Assembly: GCA_964576535.1 (NCBI GenBank)
Contig: CAZNWB010000002.1
Location: 34,439-98,438, forward strand
Reading direction: 5' to 3'
Length of the DNA: 64,000 bases
From: 2-02-FULL-66-22 sp964576535
GTDB taxonomy: Bacteria; Methylomirabilota; Methylomirabilia; Methylomirabilales; 2-02-FULL-66-22
A program made the position numbers and the translations under genes. Numbering within the stretch: the first letter of the stretch is position 1; every line of letters starts with the position of its first letter. Shown here in pieces: positions 42,876-51,019 of the stretch. The notes beneath the pieces were generated by a model. The model worked only from the letters and a program-made list of their open reading frames with translations, was not told where the DNA came from and ran no database searches.

Positions 42876-43862
42876 ATGAGCATGCAATTTCACGCTGAAC
42901 CAGTCGCGTCCACTATGCTGCTTCAGGCGCTGGCGGCGCGCGCCCCAACCAATCCCTTTGTCACACCATCCTACGTCGCCGCGCGCGCCACGCTTGGCGA
43001 GCGGCCATGGATATTGGGACTCCAGCAGGAGGGGCGGTGGGCGGTTGCATGCCTCGCGTTTCTCAGCCCGGGCTGGTTGGCCCGATCGGCGGAAGTGCCT
43101 TCCCTCCCGCTCCTCACTTCTGACAACAGTGCCTTCTGGCAGGGAATACTTTCGTTCGCCCGAAGGCATCAAGTGTGGGAGCTATTCTTGGAGAGCTTCG
43201 CGTCTCCTTCTCTCGAACTGCCCCCGCTACCCGGGGAGCGGGCTCGGCACGCGCGCCGCGAGTATCTAATCGATTTGTCCAATGGGGATCCTTGGCAGAC
43301 CCTTTCGTCCCATCACAGGCGCAATGTGACACGAGCGAAGAAAGAGGGTCTGGCACTACGGCGTACCGCCAACGCGGAGGCTTGCGAGACACACGCTCGG
43401 CTAATCTCCGCCTCGTTGTCTCGACGCGCCGCGCGAGGGGAGGCGGTGGTGACAGTGGCTGAATACACGGATTTCCACCGGGCTCTCATCGGGAGCGGAG
43501 CGGCAGAACTCTTTCAGGCTGTCCGCGGAAACGAAGTAATCTCGTCAGTCCTCGTTCTGAAGGCGGCGCAAGGAGCGTACTATCAATCCGCGGGCACGCT
43601 ACAAGATGGAATGGCATGTGGCGCCTCGCACTTCCTAATCCATGAAACCTGTCAGGTGCTCAAAGCCGAGAATGTGCATCTGTTCAACCTCGGGGGAGCT
43701 GGACCGCACGAGCTGGGGCTGCAGCGATTCAAGGCGGGGTTCGGCGCGAGAGAACTGCGCCTCGAGGCCGTGCAACTCGTTCTGGCCAGTGGGATCAAGC
43801 GCACACTGAGAACTGCGGCGCGGTTACTCTTGCCCCAGAAGGCTTTCCACGCGCTGTTCTAA
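42876..43862 (+). CDS. FemAB/CelD-like GNAT acyltransferase
   Basis: A 328-residue protein with the BioF2-like GNAT layout: an N-terminal half with NPFVTPSYVAARATLGERPW, the basic helix SSHHRRNVTRAKKEGLAL typical of this group, and a C-terminal core with GNEVISSVLVLKAAQGAYYQ, ACGASHFLIHETCQVLK and LFNLGGAGPHELGLQRFKAG. It likely transfers an acyl or aminoacyl group, possibly from carrier protein or tRNA, to an amine. A second ATG at 42882 is possible. It begins 57 bases after the TPR remnant, so it may be the first gene of a separately acquired segment. Confidence 0.78.
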   Translation: MSMQFHAEPVASTMLLQALAARAPTNPFVTPSYVAARATLGERPWILGLQQEGRWAVACLAFLSPGWLARSAEVPSLPLLTSDNSAFWQGILSFARRHQVWELFLESFASPSLELPPLPGERARHARREYLIDLSNGDPWQTLSSHHRRNVTRAKKEGLALRRTANAEACETHARLISASLSRRAARGEAVVTVAEYTDFHRALIGSGAAELFQAVRGNEVISSVLVLKAAQGAYYQSAGTLQDGMACGASHFLIHETCQVLKAENVHLFNLGGAGPHELGLQRFKAGFGARELRLEAVQLVLASGIKRTLRTAARLLLPQKAFHALF

Positions 43863-43949
43863 GAACCCCGGGACGCTCTGGGCCGTGTTTACGGATGATC
43901 CAAGACACCACGGCCGGATCTAGAGCCTTGGAAGTCATCTGATGAAGCT

Positions 43950-44717
43950 TTGATAGACCTCGCGACTGAAAGGCGAGAATTGTTATCTCTTCAACCTGGA
44001 GGTAGCGATGAAAGGGTGGTTCCCGTAGTAGCGGCCTACGACTGGCTCTATATCGGGTCATACGGCTGTCGGGTGAGTCCCTTCGTCCTAAACCTGATCT
44101 CGAACTTCCTCTTCGTCCCGCTGACAATCTTCCGTGGGCGAGTTACGCCACAGCGCTGGGTGCGCTACTGGATTTGCCCCTCCGACGTACATTCGGGCAC
44201 CCCGCCCGCACCCCGGCTCACGCCGGTGACAGACGAAATCATCCGGCAACTTCGCAATCACCCGGACCGCACCCACAATGAATTACAGTCCGGATTGCGA
44301 TGGTGGGACCATGGACTGCGCCGAGCCTATGTCTGGCTCGAAACCGAGGGCCCGCTCTGTATCCAGTGGCTCCTAACCGACGGTGATAATGCGAAGCTCA
44401 GGACCCTGCCGATCTGGGCGGGGATGTACCCGCCGCTTCCACCGGAACGCGGCCAAGTCGAACATCTGCTCAGGTTCACAAATGCGGGGCGAGGGGTTGC
44501 CACACAGTTCGCGCGCGCCATGTATGAGGAGGCGCGACGCGCCGGATTGCGAGACCTTATCACCCACATCCACGAGAACAACGTCCCAGCGCGCGTGTGG
44601 GCCGAGCGAACGGGCTGGCGGCGCTACGGGACCATCACGCGATACGGATTCGATTTGCCGGGATTGCGAGATCTCAACATCTGCCTACATCGTACGAGCC
44701 CTAGTCGGCAATCGTGA
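43950..44717 (+). CDS. GNAT-like acyltransferase
   Basis: A 255-residue protein whose C-terminal part has the GNAT core RFTNAGRGVATQFARAMYEE (acetyl-CoA loop region), LRDLITHIHENNVPARVWAE and RTGWRRYGTITRYGF. The start is unsettled. TTG 43950 gives the longest frame. GTG 44016 follows a GGAGG (43998-44002) at a wide 13-base distance. The same GGAGG is ideally placed for ATG 44008, which reads MKGWFP and then TAG in another frame, hinting at a short leader peptide or a frameshift. It precedes the acyl ligase closely. Confidence 0.7.
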   Translation: MIDLATERRELLSLQPGGSDERVVPVVAAYDWLYIGSYGCRVSPFVLNLISNFLFVPLTIFRGRVTPQRWVRYWICPSDVHSGTPPAPRLTPVTDEIIRQLRNHPDRTHNELQSGLRWWDHGLRRAYVWLETEGPLCIQWLLTDGDNAKLRTLPIWAGMYPPLPPERGQVEHLLRFTNAGRGVATQFARAMYEEARRAGLRDLITHIHENNVPARVWAERTGWRRYGTITRYGFDLPGLRDLNICLHRTSPSRQS

Positions 44718-44761
44718 GTTGGAGCCGCCGCGCGACAGGCAGTGGGCCGGAGGGTAAGCGA

Positions 44762-46294
44762 ATGCTCTATACAGTGGCTGACATACTGAGACGTGGCCGG
44801 GGACCGAGCCCGGGTGAGAAGGTGGCCATCGTAGATGGCGACCAACGTGTCACCTATCGAGAACTACACGACCTGGCCCTCGGGTACGGGAACTTATTGA
44901 GCGAATCCGGCCTGAAGAAGGGCGATCGTGTGGCGATCTTCCTGCGGCGCTCTGTCAAGGCGGTGGCTGGCTTGTTCGCCACGTATTTTGCAGGTGGCGT
45001 TGCGGTCATCATCAACGAGATGCTACGCCCCAAGCAAGTGAACTACATCCTAGAGCACAGCCAGGCCTCCTTCCTCATTACCGACAGTCGCCAGCTGCTG
45101 TACGTCCCCGAGCCAGCCATTCAGAAGGAACGGATCATTAATCTGGATGAAGCGAAACCCACCAGCGCGACCTCTACCTCCGCCTCGGCGATCGGGACCG
45201 ATCTGGCTCTCATTATCTATACATCGGGATCCACAGGCCTCCCGAAGGGCGTCATGATCAGTCACGATAATCTCTTATCCGGCGCCGAGATCGTGGCGGA
45301 CTATTTGAATCTCTCGGCGGATGACACGCTGATCAGTCTCCTTCCATTCAGCTTCGATTACGGTCTAAACCAGCTCCTGACGGCCCTGCTCGTCGGTGGG
45401 ACTCTGGTGATTCAGCGTTCCCTATTTCCGCCTGATATTTGTAAGACACTGCAACGGGAGAAGGTGACCGGTATGGCAGGCGTCCCCACGCTGTGGCTCC
45501 AGCTCATCGACAAACACTCACCCTTTATGAAGACGACCTTTCCCCGCCTTCGGTATCTTACCAATACCGGCGGCCGCTTGCCGGAGCACGTGGTCCGATT
45601 GATTCGAAAGACCCATCCGCAGGTGGACCTCTATCTCATGTACGGCCTGACGGAGGCCTTTCGATCCACCTATCTGCCGCCAAACCAGACGGATCTGCGA
45701 CCTACTTCCATTGGAAAAGCCATACCAAACGTCGAGGTTCTCGTCGTCAACGAGCAGGGGCGCCCCTGCGGCGTCGATGAGGTCGGCGAACTCGTCCACA
45801 GAGGCACCACTGTGGCCATGGGCTACTGGCGTGATCCCAATGCCACGGCCAAAGTATTTCGACCCCACCCATTCCAACAGCCTGGAGGGAATTCGAACGA
45901 GAAGGTGGCTTTTTCGGGGGACCTTGTCAAAAAGGACGGCGACGGGTATCTGTACTACGTCGGCCGGCGCGACCAACTGATCAAATCCCAGGGATTTCGC
46001 GTCAGCCCGGAAGAGATCGAGCACTGCGTTTTCTCCTCACACTTAGTTTCCAACGCCGCCGCCTTCGCCGTTTCGAGCAACGAAGTTGATCCTGATATCG
46101 TCGTCGCCGTGAAGCCCAGAGACCCCTCGAGTTTTCGTCACGAGCTCCTGCACGACTTCTGCAAGCGTGAGATGCCACCTTACTTGCGGCCTCGCGTGAT
46201 CTGGTGCTTGGACGATTTCCCCCTGACACCAACCGGAAAACCGGACCGTGTCGCTCTTCAGAAAGCCTATGTGGACACCCATAAGCGCTCTTGA
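44762..46294 (+). CDS. Acyl-AMP ligase (exosortase-A-associated ligase type)
   Basis: A 510-residue adenylate-forming enzyme from ATG 44762, with GGAGGG seven bases before it. Motifs: LIIYTSGSTGLPKGVMISH, SLLPFSFDYGLNQLLTAL, LYLMYGLTEAFRSTYLPP, GELVHRGTTVAMGYWRDP, FSGDLVKKDGDGYLYYVGRR and TPTGKPDR with the catalytic Lys. The pattern YGLTEAFRSTYLPP is that of the acyl-CoA ligase found with acyl carrier protein and PLP enzymes in exosortase loci. It probably loads a carboxylic acid on the carrier protein at 48773. It overlaps the aminotransferase by 26 bases. Confidence 0.87.
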   Translation: MLYTVADILRRGRGPSPGEKVAIVDGDQRVTYRELHDLALGYGNLLSESGLKKGDRVAIFLRRSVKAVAGLFATYFAGGVAVIINEMLRPKQVNYILEHSQASFLITDSRQLLYVPEPAIQKERIINLDEAKPTSATSTSASAIGTDLALIIYTSGSTGLPKGVMISHDNLLSGAEIVADYLNLSADDTLISLLPFSFDYGLNQLLTALLVGGTLVIQRSLFPPDICKTLQREKVTGMAGVPTLWLQLIDKHSPFMKTTFPRLRYLTNTGGRLPEHVVRLIRKTHPQVDLYLMYGLTEAFRSTYLPPNQTDLRPTSIGKAIPNVEVLVVNEQGRPCGVDEVGELVHRGTTVAMGYWRDPNATAKVFRPHPFQQPGGNSNEKVAFSGDLVKKDGDGYLYYVGRRDQLIKSQGFRVSPEEIEHCVFSSHLVSNAAAFAVSSNEVDPDIVVAVKPRDPSSFRHELLHDFCKREMPPYLRPRVIWCLDDFPLTPTGKPDRVALQKAYVDTHKRS

Positions 46295-47456
46295 ACCATT
46301 TTTCGAACCCCAGAAACGCTTCGACGCCCTGAGCGCGGCGACTTTCCGGCGATTCGGGCCGAAGATCGTCGACCTCTCCTACGCGAATCCCTATGACGGG
46401 CCGGATGATGAGGTTCGTCAGGCCCTGCACTCGGCCATAGGGAACACAAAGGATCTTTCGCTCCAATATACCCCATACGGCGGCAAGACCACCACGCGTC
46501 GGTTGATTGCCTCGAAGTTGAGTGCCGAGTATGGCGTTCCCTTCCACTTCCGCGATGTCGTCATGACGCCCGGGGCGATGGCGGCGCTCAACGTCACGTT
46601 CAGAACCCTGTTCGGGCCGGAAGATGAAGTCCTCGTGCCGACGCCGTGTTGGTTCGACTACCCACTCTATCTGCAGAATCTCGGCATTCCGTACCGGTTC
46701 GTGACAACCACCGAAGATAAGCATCTGGACCTGTCGGCGATTGGTCGCGCCCTAAGCGCACGGACTCGAGCCATTCTCCTCAGCCATCCGTGTTGCCCCA
46801 CTGGGGTGGTGTATTCGCGAGACGAAATCGACGGGCTGGCGGACCTGCTGACGCACGCCGAGCAACGACTCAACGCGCCCATTTACTTGATCAGCGACGA
46901 GGTACATCGACACCTGATTTGGCGTACCACCGAATTTTACAGCCCGCTACAAGCTTACCCCCGCAGCCTCACCATCTACTCGTTTGGTAAGGTGCTATCC
47001 CTCCAGGGGCAACGTATCGGGTATGTGGCCGTGTCCCCCCGAATGCCCGAGCGAGACAGCATGAGAGCGCAGCTGGAGCGATGCGTGAGAATCACCGGAT
47101 TCTGCGCTCCGACTGCGCTCATGCAGAACGCCATCTGCCGGCTGCTGGACTACCACCCCCGGCTCGACCTACTCGCCCGCCATCAAGAAACGATCCGGAC
47201 CAACTTAAAGGCGTGGGGGTACGCGGTGTGCGACGCCCCGGCCACCTTCTTCGTCTATGTCAAGTCGCCTCTCGCCGATGATTTCGCGTTCACCGAGCTA
47301 TTGGCGGCCCGAGGGGTGCTCGTCACGCCCTCGACGCTTTTCCACGAAACCGGATACATTCGTATTTCTCTCACGGCGAAATCCGAGGCCATCGCCGCGG
47401 GCCTCCCGGAGTTCCAACGCGTTTTAGAAGACCTTGCCCAGTACAAGCATGCTTGA
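46269..47456 (+). CDS. PLP-dependent class I/II aminotransferase
   Basis: A 395-residue fold-type I aminotransferase from ATG 46269. Features are VDLSYANPYDGPDDEVRQAL, YTPYGGKTTTRRLIASKL, VVMTPGAMAALNVTFRTLFG, SHPCCPTGVVYSRDE (NPTG-like), LISDEVHRHLIW with the PLP-binding Asp, and SFGKVLSLQGQRIGYVA with the Schiff-base Lys. It could convert an alpha-keto acid to the amino acid used by the assembly line or transaminate a bound intermediate. Asn of the NPTG motif is replaced by Cys, a small departure. The gene overlaps both neighbours. Confidence 0.88.
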   Translation: MWTPISALEPFFEPQKRFDALSAATFRRFGPKIVDLSYANPYDGPDDEVRQALHSAIGNTKDLSLQYTPYGGKTTTRRLIASKLSAEYGVPFHFRDVVMTPGAMAALNVTFRTLFGPEDEVLVPTPCWFDYPLYLQNLGIPYRFVTTTEDKHLDLSAIGRALSARTRAILLSHPCCPTGVVYSRDEIDGLADLLTHAEQRLNAPIYLISDEVHRHLIWRTTEFYSPLQAYPRSLTIYSFGKVLSLQGQRIGYVAVSPRMPERDSMRAQLERCVRITGFCAPTALMQNAICRLLDYHPRLDLLARHQETIRTNLKAWGYAVCDAPATFFVYVKSPLADDFAFTELLAARGVLVTPSTLFHETGYIRISLTAKSEAIAAGLPEFQRVLEDLAQYKHA

Positions 47457-48792
47457 GTCGATGACGATGATACACAACTTCTGCTGGGCCGGGGATTCGC
47501 CTTGGATGCCCGCGCAGCGCGACTCTACGGCCAGCAGTATCGACATGCTGCCAACCCTACACGGCCAATTCGCACTCGCTCTCACAAGCCCCGAAGACAC
47601 CACAGTCACGCTAATTCGTGACCGCCTCGGAGCCAACAAACTGTTCTTTGCCCTTCACGAATCGGGAACAGTATTGGTCGCCAACTATCTCATCGACCTC
47701 GCCCGTCGCGGTGTCCCGTTCGAGTGCATCTACTCGGTACCGGCTGGCCACTTCATGGAAATAGACCTGCAGCACCGAGCGCTGCGCCTGATCCCATATT
47801 TCTCCCCACGCATAGACGACACCGAAAAGGGGCAACTCCGGGCTGTAGTCGCCACGACGATCCGCACACACCTTGACCGCTGGTTCAAGAGATTGGCGGA
47901 GCAATTCCACTCCCGCCGCATATTTGTGTGCGTCTCGGGCGGCCTCGATAGTGGCCTCATCGCGGCCTTCGCGAAAAGATATTTTCCCGACGTGACGGCA
48001 TACACGTTTGGATACACGCAAACCGGCGACGAGTCCACGGAGGATGCCTACTATGGACGCCTCCTCGCCGAACACCTCGAGCTTCCGTTTCGCTTCGTCC
48101 CGGCCTCGTCAGACGACGTACTGAAGGCCGTCGAGAGTGCACTCGTATACGGGCAGGACTGGCGTGATTTCAACGTCCACTGCGCGATCGTGAACGAATT
48201 GCTCGCACGCGCAATGGCGTCTGATTTGGGCCAGGCAACAGACGGCCTCCCCCCGCTGGTCCTCACAGGGGATCTGATGAACGAGTTCATCGCCGACTAT
48301 ACCCCCGTGGTCTACGGCGGGAGGGAGTATTACCCGTTGCCGAAGCTCGACCGCGCCTCCTTGAGACTCGCCTTGATTCGTGGCTTAGACGCTGGCGATC
48401 GAGAGGTCGGCATCTTTGCCAGGCATGGGCTCGATCTCATTCAGCCCTACGGGCTACTCCTCGATCTGTATCTGGCGCTACCAGGCTCTCTCCTTCGCGA
48501 GGGGCACGCAAAGCAGACGCTCGCACGCGCAATTGCGGGCGACCTCTTGCCAGATTGGATTTTCCATCGAACGAAGGTCCGGGCCCAGATCGGCAACTCC
48601 AAGGAACCCGCCGGCATACTCCCCGTACTCTCAGAGTCCGGCCGCGACGCCGAGTGGATCCAGAACACCTTTCGCGAGCTGCTCGGAATCGAGCACGGCG
48701 CATCGCTGAGCCGGTTCATTCGGGCTGGGATCTATCGCTTCATCAACGATTTCCCAAGGCGAACAACCACAAATGGCTATTTTATCAACTAG
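47449..48792 (+). CDS. Asparagine-synthetase-like ligase lacking the glutaminase cysteine
   Basis: A 447-residue homologue of AsnB with an intact synthetase half: VCVSGGLDSGLIAAFAKRYF (PP-loop at residues 163-168), GYTQTGDESTEDAYYGRLLA, VLTGDLMNEFIADYTPVV and IFHRTKVRAQIG. The N-terminal Ntn-like domain remains (HGQFALALTSPEDTTVTLIR, RDRLGANKLFFALHE), but no start puts Cys at position 2. That is the situation in beta-lactam synthetase and carbapenam synthetase, which adenylate a carboxylate and close an amide within the substrate. Here it may form an amide or lactam on the assembly-line product, or use free ammonia. Substrate is unknown. Confidence 0.85.
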   Translation: MLESMTMIHNFCWAGDSPWMPAQRDSTASSIDMLPTLHGQFALALTSPEDTTVTLIRDRLGANKLFFALHESGTVLVANYLIDLARRGVPFECIYSVPAGHFMEIDLQHRALRLIPYFSPRIDDTEKGQLRAVVATTIRTHLDRWFKRLAEQFHSRRIFVCVSGGLDSGLIAAFAKRYFPDVTAYTFGYTQTGDESTEDAYYGRLLAEHLELPFRFVPASSDDVLKAVESALVYGQDWRDFNVHCAIVNELLARAMASDLGQATDGLPPLVLTGDLMNEFIADYTPVVYGGREYYPLPKLDRASLRLALIRGLDAGDREVGIFARHGLDLIQPYGLLLDLYLALPGSLLREGHAKQTLARAIAGDLLPDWIFHRTKVRAQIGNSKEPAGILPVLSESGRDAEWIQNTFRELLGIEHGASLSRFIRAGIYRFINDFPRRTTTNGYFIN

Positions 48793-49066
48793 CATCGCTC
48801 CGGCGATCGAGGAGTTCATCCGACGGGAGCATCAGATACCAGACAATGACCCTTTGTACACCCGAGACGCCCACTTGTTCGAATCGGGCTTTGTAGATTC
48901 TCTGGGATTTACTCAACTGATTGCCTTCATTGAGTCCACGTTCGAGATGACATTTGACGTCGAGCATCTGTTCAGCGAGGAATTCACGACAATCAACGGC
49001 ATCAGTGAGGTGATTCACGCACGCCTCAACAACCGACAAGCCAAATCCTCCTGCGCGAACCCCTAA
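48773..49066 (+). CDS. Acyl carrier protein
   Basis: A 97-residue carrier protein with the phosphopantetheine site ESGFVDSLGFTQLIAFIE (Ser43) and typical helix II/III text (FEMTFDVEHLFSEEFTTING). It overlaps the AsnB-like gene by 20 bases. With the ligase at 44762, aminotransferase and AsnB-like enzyme it forms a second ligase-carrier set in the operon. The short unusual C-terminus (NNRQAKSSCANP) has no known role. Confidence 0.87.
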   Translation: MAILSTSIAPAIEEFIRREHQIPDNDPLYTRDAHLFESGFVDSLGFTQLIAFIESTFEMTFDVEHLFSEEFTTINGISEVIHARLNNRQAKSSCANP

Positions 49067-49328
49067 CGGGCCGCCTCGGCACTGATCATTCTAGAGCCGA
49101 CGCAGCTTCACGGGGATATTCGGCTTACAGCGTACCGATGACATAGTTTGGTCAGCGTCTCCTCTAGAGCTCACCCTCCAGTGGTCAGGAATGTTGCCGG
49201 GAAAGTGTATGGGAGATGGAATGAGCCGCGCTAGGAGACGTTCGCGACCGATACGCCGGAGAGTCGCATGGCAAGGCCATAATGGAAAACCCCCGTACGC
49301 GTCCGGGAAAGAAGAGCCTCTGAAACTC

Positions 49329-50291
49329 ATGTTACTACGGGTTTTCGGAAGAACTGGTCTCGAAGTCACTGCACTGGGTTACGGCGCCATGGAGATTCGG
49401 GGGCCGCGAATCTGGGGCGGCCGGTCGGTGACCAACGCACAGGCGGAGGGCATCCTCAACGCCGTTTTGGATCAGGGGATTAACTTTATCGATACCGCCT
49501 ATGATTACGGGAAGAGCGAGGACTACGTTGGTCGATTCCTCAGCCACCGGCGGAAGGAGTTCTATCTGGCGACCAAGTGCGGCTGTACCGTCGTACCCGC
49601 CGGAGATCACGACGAGACACCTCATGTCTGGACTCGGAAAAACCTTCTCCGGAATATCGAGAATAGCCTGCGCCGCATGAGGACGGATTATGTGGACGTC
49701 TGGCAGCTCCACAATCCATCGGTCGAGCAGGTACGGGCAGGAGATCTCGTTAAGGTGATGGAGGAGGTTCGAGCCGCCGGGAAGGTGCGGTGGATCGGGG
49801 TCTCCTCAAGTTTGCCCGACATTATCCCGTTCATCGAGTGGGGAGTGTTTGGCAGCTTCCAGATCCCGTATTCGGGGCTCGAGCGCCGTCATGAGCAGGT
49901 GGTCACCGCCGCCGCACGCGCGGGGGCGGGGACAATCATTCGCGGTGGGGTGGCCCGAGGAGCCCCCAGCCCGCAGCGCTGGATCCGCATTCTACTCGGA
50001 CTCCGGCGGGGCGATCAGTGGGTAGTGTGGAAGAAGGCCGCGCTGGACGACCTGCGAGCGCCCGGAGAAAGTCGCACCGCCTTCCTTCTCCGTTTTACGC
50101 TCTCTCATCCCGATATGCATACAACCATCGTCGGAACCGTGAATCCCCACCATTTGGCTGAGAACGTGCGGGCGGCCGAGGCCGGCCCGCTGTCCCCTGA
50201 CACGTATGCGGAGGCTAAGCGTCGGCTGGCCGCCGCGGGGGAGAACCCCGTCGAGTCCCGGCGCGATCTGTCATGCGCCCTGCCTCGGTAG
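49329..50291 (+). CDS. Aldo/keto reductase
   Basis: A 320-residue AKR barrel from ATG 49329, where homology begins (VFGRTGLEVTALGYGAMEIR). The catalytic tetrad is visible: Asp55 and Tyr60 in FIDTAYDYGKSED, Lys83 in LATKCG and His128 in VDVWQLHNPS. It should reduce a carbonyl with NADPH. An upstream extension to 49191 lacks homology. A 262-base gap separates it from the carrier protein gene, so it may have its own promoter. Confidence 0.88.
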   Translation: MLLRVFGRTGLEVTALGYGAMEIRGPRIWGGRSVTNAQAEGILNAVLDQGINFIDTAYDYGKSEDYVGRFLSHRRKEFYLATKCGCTVVPAGDHDETPHVWTRKNLLRNIENSLRRMRTDYVDVWQLHNPSVEQVRAGDLVKVMEEVRAAGKVRWIGVSSSLPDIIPFIEWGVFGSFQIPYSGLERRHEQVVTAAARAGAGTIIRGGVARGAPSPQRWIRILLGLRRGDQWVVWKKAALDDLRAPGESRTAFLLRFTLSHPDMHTTIVGTVNPHHLAENVRAAEAGPLSPDTYAEAKRRLAAAGENPVESRRDLSCALPR

Positions 50292-50504
50292 GCTTGGGCT
50301 AACATGTTCCCTCTAACGCCAGAGGCACGAGCCACATCGGCAAGCCGAATTCGCCCTTCCCCAATTCAGCCCCGGCCGGGCATGCTGTCGAGGTCCGCCA
50401 ACTACTTGGAGGGGATGGCCAAGCACATGAACCATGCTCGCGAACACCGACAAGGTGTGTCCCGTTGGATTCACTGCCTTCCCACGTGAACTGGAAAGGT
50501 GACG

Positions 50505-50972
50505 ATGTTCCGCAGACCGCATAAACGAACGATCCTGCTCGGGCTCGGACTGCTGGTAATCGGTGTGGCGATCGCCGCCGGGGTCTTGTGGTCTCCAGCG
50601 GCAAGGAAGGCCCGCCACCTCGAACGCGCCGATCGGTATTTCAGCCAGGAGCAGTACCGGCAAGCTATCATCGAATACCGAAACGTCCTCCAGATCGAGG
50701 CGACCAACGCGCGATCTGTCCGGCAGCTTGGCCTTGCTCACTACCAGCTCGGTGAGATGGGGCACGCACTCCGTTATCTTGCGAGATCACAAGAACTCGG
50801 GCCAAACGACGTAGGGGTCAGGCTCAAGCTCGCGACGATCTATCTCCTCACCCGGCGGCCGGACAAGCAGCTCGCCGAGCATAAGGTTCCCCGGCGGATG
50901 GATATGAGCGACGAAATGCCACGTGGCGCCTTGGGGAAGATCAAACTCCGCGCCGAGGATCTCCGCATCTGA
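50505..50972 (+). pseudogene. Chimeric frame: TPR-protein N-terminus joined to an acyl-ligase tail
   Basis: From ATG 50505 about 120 residues closely match the start of the TPR protein at 57479: RTILLGLGLLVIGVAIAAG, HLERADRYFSQEQYRQAI, RNVLQIEATNARSVRQLG and VGVRLKLATIYLLTRR. Near 50868 the frame switches to KVPRRMDMSDEMPRGALGKI, which matches the last residues of the acyl-AMP ligase ending at 53520 (KVPRRIEIRAEMPRTPSGKI). So this is an in-frame fusion of two truncated genes. A membrane-anchored product of 156 residues could be made, but it has neither the full TPR array nor a ligase active site (the PSGK motif is ALGK). Confidence 0.8.
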
Positions 50973-51019
50973 GCCGGGTAGCCGTCGAGCACGAAGTTCT
51001 GCGCATCCTGCGCCACAGC

